Part shown: positions 57,487 to 64,000 of the stretch, in pieces
Numbering within the stretch: position 1 is the first letter of the stretch
How the letters are laid out: each line of letters begins with the position of its first letter
NCBI GenBank assembly: GCA_020091685.1
Contig: CM034598.1
Coordinates: 19,263,745 to 19,327,744 of the forward strand
Origin: Lutjanus erythropterus
Taxonomy: Eukaryota; Chordata; Actinopteri; Lutjaniformes; Lutjanidae
Reading direction: 5' to 3'
Length of the DNA: 64,000 nucleotides
The notes under the pieces: generated by a model
Databases searched by the model: none
Seen by the model: only the letters and a program-made list of their open reading frames with translations
What the model was told of the DNA's origin: nothing
Position numbers and translations under genes: made by a program

Positions 57487-60174
57487 TACTCTGTATTTCT
57501 TTTTGTAGCGTACACTCTAACTACTGAAATGCCCACATCCCGAGGAAGTAGTTGAAATGCAAATGAATACAATCCAAGAAAAGGAAATTAAACTAAACGT
57601 CCACGGTCTTTTGCAGCTCAGTGCATTTTGTTTGTGTCATTTCCACTCAGCCTCCAGCTATGACCCGCCATCCTGCAGAGACCAGAGTGGTTACTATGGT
57701 GAAGAGCTGGGAAACAGTGTTTACCAATGTTACAATACATTTCCTTTTCTCATTGTGTCAGGATTTACAGAGAACATCCCAGTTGACTTCCTTTAATAAT
57801 ATTTTAATGTAATAAGTCACAGAATAGAGGACAAAGCTGTGCCACTTGACGATATCTATCTTTAAGATTCATGCTGCTGGAGCACCAGCGTGGGGCCGTT
57901 GGTGAGTCAGAGTGTGTAGGCCTGGTGCAGGAGGAACAGAAAGAGGCGTCTATGTATAGAGAGCGTCTTCGCAGCCAGCTAAAGACACTGGCAGCTTCAA
58001 TACATGGCTGATTACATAACCACATATCTGTCATAGTTCTATAGAAAACGTATATATACGTGGATGAAGTACAAAGGGTTATATTCCTCATCCTGGGGAT
58101 TTGTTTTCATGCCCACCTCATCACTAAACAATGAGGCTTTGAAGAAGCTGTGCCCACTACTACCCACACACTCACGCACACCAATCAGTCAGGGCAGCTT
58201 TTCCAAAATACTATTCAAATCCACTCATGCTGGCATGTGTGAGCTTTGTTATTGGGGGATGCGGTGATAAGAGGGTGTTTTCATTTTCTGTGCACGTTTA
58301 GCTGCGTTTTCACAGAATCCCCTGCATTTACACGTGTGTGCTTATCTATGCATGTGTTTTTTGATCGCTACAGAATACCTTCTATACTGTATCTGCATGC
58401 ATTAGACACATCTTAGAGAAAATGTGTATATTAAAGGATCCACCCAAATCCAAATACATTATTTGGGAAAACACAAACAAGCACAAGTTTTCCTGCTACT
58501 TTAAATTTTGAATGCAAGAGCTTCACTTGTAATGTTGTACTTTCACATTGCACTTGTACATTTACTTACTGTAAAAGATCTGAATTTTTCTACCATTCAT
58601 TTTCTATTTAAAAGGAAATCTTTTGTAGCTTTAAATTGTATTTCAAACAGAATACAATGCAGTATACAACTATATGTTAATACTGAACCAGATTTGTTGT
58701 TGTTCAACATTGGCATTATCAGTGAATATTAAATTAGAACATAAAACATTTGCTTGATTTAAAGTGATTTCCGATGTAAACCACGCCAACTCCTGGCCTT
58801 CTATCCAAATACAGATAATTTTGTTGGCTGAACAGAAACAGATACAGATGCAAATAATGACATTTCTGGGCAACACTAGTATATTGCCACATAGGCTAAA
58901 AATATCAAGATATTATTTGTAATCCATATCACCCACCCCTTGCATGAATGAGTGTATGTGAGCTACATATTTGTGTGTGACTCTGAACATTTCTGTCTCC
59001 ATATTTCTGTCATTTCCAGCCTCCCGCTCTTGCTTTGTCTCCAGTACATCTCTCAGTGTGTATTCCCGGAGCAGAAAGAGCCTGCATTGAAGCGGGGTGT
59101 CAGATTCTCCACAAATGTTCCAGCCACTGTTATCTGATGATTGTTCACCACTTCCACAGCTAACTGGGAACCAAATTGTTTTTGTGGTGTTCGCTGTGGC
59201 GGCTGCTCAATTTGATTTGAGGCTGGGAAAAGACAGAGCTGGGGGATTACTCGCAGGAAAATGTGTGTATCTATGCTCGTGCATTTGTGTGTGCTGTGCG
59301 TGCATGCGTAACCACAGAAATCCCACAGAGTGTATACTAAGCAGTATTCTCTTGCTTGCATTAATGAGTCAGCAGATTCAGGCCTCTAAAATGTCCCTCA
59401 GGTGCAAAGAGCGGAGGGCAGATTTTGAAAAGGGCATCTCCCAGTTCGACGTTCCATTTATTGCATAACTACCTAACCTCCTGTTCTGTGTCATTCATGT
59501 TTTCCTGCAGGGAATTAAACACCAGTGAGGAGGGGGACGCCGTTAACTTCTCACTGCCTCACTAATACTTAAAGAAAATGCAAAGAAAAAAACGGTAACA
59601 AACACAGTAGCCAAAAATGTCCTTAATTCATGGATTACTGTCCAATTAAAAGATCACTGGACAATTTAATACAGACATTTATGGTCTTTTTTGTGAGCAT
59701 GACATGTATACTTTTATCTTTTATTTTTATGTTTTATGTTTTTCGATCATCAACCAGCTATAATGAATGAATAAACTTAATTCCTGTTTCCTATTTGTGT
59801 TAACTGACAAAGTTAGTGTCTGGGCTGCCTTTTTAAATTTTAAGTTAATTGAATTTGAAAAGATAAGGTAAAGAGGTGATTTTGTAATGATTCAAATTAA
59901 AGTTTCAAGTCAAATAAACTTGATAGTAATTAAATTTTATTTGATAAATATATATACGTTTCCTTCAGACTATAAAAAGAAGCGTTTCAGTAGAGTTTTA
60001 CAACTCAAACAATACATGATGGACAACCTGCTAATATATTGATCCTGCTTCTTTAGGAACTTAATTTAATGAGTTGATTGAACTCCGTACAGGACATTCA
60101 TTCAACTCCTCATTTCAAGTTAAAAATAAACATGAAGTTAATGAGATTCCACCAAAATCTTGTGTGATTTTTAT

Positions 60175-60510
60175 AGTGAACAATTAGTCGATTAATTGAT
60201 CAGCTGTTAACCACTAAATTAATCATCAGCTATTCTGACAAAAGGATTAATTGTTTTGACTGAATTCTCTGATTTCAGCTTCTCAGATGTGACTATTTGT
60301 GATTTCTTTACTTCTCTATGACAGTAAACTAAATATCATTGTGTTGTGGATAAAATAAGACATGTAAGAATGTGATTTGGGGCTTTGGGAAACAGTGATT
60401 AACATTATTTACCATTTTCCGACATTTTATGACCAAACAACTAATCGATTAATCAAGAAAATGTTCAACAGATCAATTGATAATGAAAGTAATTGTTAGT
60501 TGCAGCCCTG
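60175..60510. mobile_element. hAT-derived MITE (AGGGCTGCAACTAA type)
   Basis: The right terminus gttagttgcagccctg ends at 60510. Both ends carry 'attaatcga' repeats (gtcgattaattgatc, 'ctaatcgattaatca'). The interior 'taaactaaatatcattg' corresponds to the core seen at 1500 and 50500. The left terminus is eroded. Confidence 0.7.
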
Positions 60511-60984
60511 TTCACTTCATACTGACTCACGTAACCAGTAATTTCATGTCTTGTTAATGAGAGAGAGAGACTGGTATAATGTGGCATCAGCTGCACCTCA
60601 CATGTACCCAGATGGCCTGTGTGAATCTTTGCCAAGGCCTCAGGCTGCATTTATACAAGAGCTCAGAGCACCGCCACAATCACACTCATTATAATTCCTC
60701 AAGTACATTACATTGCATTTACAAGGAGGATTATTGTGCTCAAATGTGCCGAGAAACACTGATATAAGTTACAAAACCGTTAGTGGTAAACACAAGCAAT
60801 GAGCATGAATCACACAACACAAAATGTAATCATGAAATCACTCAGTGGCCTTGTAGCTGTTGATACAGACTGCGGGTGATGACAATTGTGTGATGTTACC
60901 AAAGCGATTCTGAAAAAATCAAGGCTAAGATGTCACAGCCCTGTTAGCAGCTTTGGAAATTATTGGAACAATTGAATTTTTTAC

Positions 60985-61170
60985 CTGACAGTGGCACTAG
61001 AGAAGGAGCTGCTGGATAACCAAAGTTATTACAGTTCCTCCTGTTGGTGACATGAATGTCTGCATCAAATGACATAGCAGTCAGTAGTGAGCAAACTGTT
61101 CACACTGAACAAAAATTGTCAACCTGCTGGTGGTGCAAGAGGGAAAGTCGGGGAATCATCTACTGCATTT
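60985..61170 (+). mobile_element. Interspersed-repeat fragment
   Basis: taaccaaagttattacagtt, 'gacatgaatgtctgcatcaaat' and 'caacctgctggtggtgcaaga' match, in order, part of the same teleost family as 42975-43210. Further pieces (acaaaatttcatgcaatcca at 61974, 'ttggactgaagtggtggacca' at 62668) flank later insertions. Confidence 0.55.
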
Positions 61171-61994
61171 GAGACCAATCCATCACGTTATTCTGAAGCT
61201 ATATCACTAAATAAGTGACACTTTTGATCTGTCATTTGCTTTAGAGGAAACGTCGGAGGATCAGAAATGTTCAGTAATGTTCGGACTGCAGACAAAATTG
61301 CCCAAATATGATATTTTGCATTACGGTATAAAAAGCATAAATCACTGGAATCTGATCCTTTCATTCTGATTTTGATCACTTTCATGTGGTCCTAAATGAG
61401 ATACAGGTCTGATTTTTTTTGCAGTGTGACCTCAGTGTGAACAGTCATACTGAAATTGATGGCACTTTTATGTCGCTGTACATCAACATTCATCAGAATT
61501 CTGCTCTGACACAAGGCTGTTGTAGAGAGGAGCTGACAGATGTGGGTAAAAGTAGCTCTTGACATCCTGAAATTTTGGATGAAATCTGTTTATGTGCGGC
61601 CATTCACGTCATAATCCCACCACCCTGACTCTGCATACACATACTTCCATACAGAGGTAGCATCGCTCCATAATTCAGCCAGAATTTATTGGTTGGTTCT
61701 CCTTCTCATCATCCTCGATATCATCTGCTCATGAATTCTCTGACTTCCACTGCACTTCATCTTATAAATGAAACTGCCTCCACATTTACTTCCATGATGA
61801 TGCTGTATGACATGTTACTGTTCAGGACTGTGACCAGTTCAAACTAGAATCTGATATTGGCCACTTTGAAAAAAGATCATGTGAAAAAAACAGATCCAAG
61901 CAATAAAATAAATAAATTGAGCAGTAAGGCTTGTGTCAACATAGCCAGCTTATTTGGGATCATCCATATCTATACAAAATTTCATGCAATCCAT

Positions 61995-62340
61995 TTAAAG
62001 CAATAGTTTATTTTTAAAAGGGGTTGTATGAGGTATGGATAGTCAGTGTATTACCAATTGTAGATGGCAGTCGGCAAGGTCGGCAGAAAAATGTATTTTA
62101 GCCACCCAATAAAAGCTTTCCTAAGAAAAAGAAAAATCAATATTAGTTTAAACATCCGCTGTATTAGAATACGTTGAGCACTTTATCTTTACTTTTATTT
62201 TGGCATTACATTACAGACAGACAACTGCAGCACGTCGCGAGATCAACTTTTCCAAAGGTTTCAGTGAGGCTGCATGAGTGTGTTTTTCCGGGCTCCATTG
62301 TGTTATACTGTCCTTAGACAACTGTGGCTAGTTGCACTGA
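61995..62340 (+). mobile_element. TTAA-ended MITE, left half, third copy
   Basis: TTAAAGCAATAGTTT, then ggggttgtatgaggtatgga, 'tagtcagtgtattacc' and 'tattttagccaccc' follow the left half of the 8773-9141 family. The right end is not identified. It interrupts the repeat that ends at 61990. Confidence 0.6.
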
Positions 62341-62424
62341 ATATAGACATCAATTCTTCTTCTTCTTGTCCTTGTCCATTTTCATTGGTCCAGGTCATTG
62401 TAATCTCAAGAAAAGATTAAATCG

Positions 62425-62560
62425 AAGGCAACTGGACTTGTTTGTATGTCTTTGAGGATGTTTCGCCTCTTATCCAAGAAGCTTCATCAGTTCATGCATG
62501 TCAGACTAGTCTGAGCCAGACTGCTTCCTCTTCTTCTCCTCCTCTAAACTGGGGGAATCA
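62425..62560 (+). mobile_element. Interspersed-repeat fragment
   Basis: aactggacttgtttgtatgt, ctttgaggatgtttcgcctc and ttatccaagaagcttcatca are a run I remember from a common teleost dispersed repeat. Short, non-coding. Confidence 0.5.
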
Positions 62561-63028
62561 GAAGCCAAAAGAAGTTCACATATCCCTCCCACCCCTGACA
62601 CACATTTAACAATAAATGGGGAAGCAACTGACAAAAAGGATTAAAGTTGAAGACAGACATAGGCTTTGGACTGAAGTGGTGGACCATCAGACTGCTAGCG
62701 TATACACGGCTTATTGTAGTTTTATTCTGTGTGTTAGAGTTGATTAAGGTGCAACAAACTGTTGTTTAAATTCAATAAAGATTATAACTTTTACTGCAAT
62801 GTGATTTTACCAGCACCCCTGCTACATTTTCAACCCCAGATAGAGTCATTATGTTTGCTTCATCTATTACCTTGAATATTTTAGTTATATGAATGGTTGT
62901 CTCTATCTACGCGGTGTCTCTGTGGGCTCCGGCTGTGCACACAGAATGCCCGGGGGAAATGGCCTGTGAAAACAGCATGGCTCGTTCCTCTCTATCACTG
63001 CTCTACAGCTGGAGCCCACACTCTCACA

Positions 63029-63082
63029 CACTCAGACACACACACACTCTCACTCTTTTCTCCCCTCTCTCACTCTCTTACA
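63029..63082. repeat. CA/CT-rich low-complexity tract
   Basis: Mixed cacaca and ctctct units; frames read through it are not genes. Confidence 0.75.
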
Positions 63083-64000
63083 CTAGCAAATGAATTCCCG
63101 CTCCCACTGATCATAGCCGTTCGCTATCATCTGTCTTCATTGCAGGGGCTTGGGAGGCAGCTGGTAGCACTGTATTAGGGTGAAAGATTAGCCTCCGCTG
63201 TATTCTGCTCCCTACACGAGGTCCCACATCTGCAAGTGGATAACTAGCCCCTGTCCCCTTATTCTGCCACCCTCTCAGCTCAATCATGAAACCATTCCCG
63301 TAAGTGGGCTCTAATTCTCATGAACAGCAGCGCTCATGAAGCTCCGTTGGAAAGACAGCCTTCCTTCTTATGCAGACTAAATGGTCAGGTCAGGCACAAA
63401 AACACTAATGCATGCAGGCAGATGGAGTGGTTTAATGCTTAATGTCAGAACAGTTGTTGTACACAAGCTATTCATGTCCTCCTCCAACCCCTGGGAGTCC
63501 AGTTGATGTATAGAAGGAGCTGTGCAGGCCCCGAGGCTTCTCACACAGAGTGGAGAAAGCCTCTGTGCTGCAACCAGCTCAACAAGAAACCTGCTGTGTG
63601 TGTGAGTGCGCGTGAGAGAGAGATTTATGGTCTGTGTTTTAGGTTGATCGTGCTCCTGTGTGATTCATTACATGATCCGGTGTAGGAGGAAGGAGAGAGG
63701 GAGCGTTTAGGGTCAGCGAGTGACCACCGTCTGGAAGGAAATCATGGCCGGCCAAAGAGGGAGGAAGTGAGAAGTGAAAAACTGAGACTCACTTTGTTCT
63801 CATTTCTTCTGAACAAAATACAAACAGATTAGAGACTTATCTGCCAAAAATTATTGCTGAGCTCCACACGTTTCCGGCACTATCACAGACTGAAAAGTTG
63901 AATATTTTATGGGAAGAAAATGTAACAGACTGCAGACTTAGCAGAACATTTTGTTACCAACTGCAAAAAGTTGCTGTGAGTGAGACAATGTGACATAATT

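Larger units (their letters stand above)
32831..64000. other. Upstream region without a recognised gene
   Basis: 31 kb in which I could recognise no coding exon on either strand. All open frames are short, lack paired splice sites, and many run through repeats. It contains nested DNA-transposon relics, LINE 3' ends, microsatellites and unique DNA. It may be intergenic or a long intron of a gene lying beyond the window. Confidence 0.6.

Noticed and set aside
59097..59468. 123-aa frame
   Set aside because: A Cys/Val-rich stretch from TG-rich DNA, no family resemblance, and antisense frame of similar length.

Overview
The window is nuclear DNA from a ray-finned fish, most likely a percomorph teleost. 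It holds spliced vertebrate genes with GT-AG introns, several introns near the teleost minimum of 80-100 bp, dense (CA)n/(TTA)n microsatellites, and many fragments of interspersed repeats typical of teleost genomes. There is no bacterial, phage or organellar content and no CRISPR array. I found no tRNA or rRNA gene.

Two protein genes are supported. (1) tmem126a, plus strand, 588-1205: an intact 205-aa, single-exon reading frame for the TMEM126 family, whose mammalian member is a mitochondrial inner-membrane complex I assembly factor. Its poly(A) signal lies 11 bases after the stop. (2) rasgef1c, minus strand: 13 coding exons between 15092 and 4946, joined in phase to a 487-aa Ras-family guanine-nucleotide exchange factor (REM/RasGEF_N plus CDC25 domain). 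All 12 coding introns have GT-AG ends. A probable non-coding first exon and CpG-rich promoter lie 17 kb upstream near 32371-32800, so the whole transcription unit would run from about 32.8 kb down to about 3.0 kb. The two genes converge, with about 1.8 kb between their 3' ends.

Layout: 1-587 upstream of tmem126a; 588-1221 tmem126a; 1.2-3.0 kb intergenic with one MITE; 3.0-4.95 kb probable rasgef1c 3'UTR; 4.95-15.1 kb rasgef1c coding exons, with introns carrying a hAT-like element, TTAA-ended foldback MITEs and microsatellites; 15.1-32.4 kb first intron, full of old repeats; 31.9-32.8 kb CpG-rich promoter and exon 1; 32.8-64.0 kb a 31-kb stretch with no recognisable coding exon, made of nested DNA-transposon relics, LINE 3' ends, microsatellites and unique DNA that may hold regulatory elements.

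The main structural interest is how transposons shape rasgef1c. One 1,020-bp hAT-like element with an 8-bp target duplication makes up over 90 percent of the last intron. A near-perfect foldback element sits in another intron. A low-complexity CU tract adjoins one 3' splice site, and two exons have tandem acceptors. Candidate CTCF motifs in convergent orientation flank the promoter. I saw no convincing evidence of a wholly new biological system. The repeat calls rest on visible terminal repeats and target duplications, or on remembered family resemblance, and have not been checked by database search.
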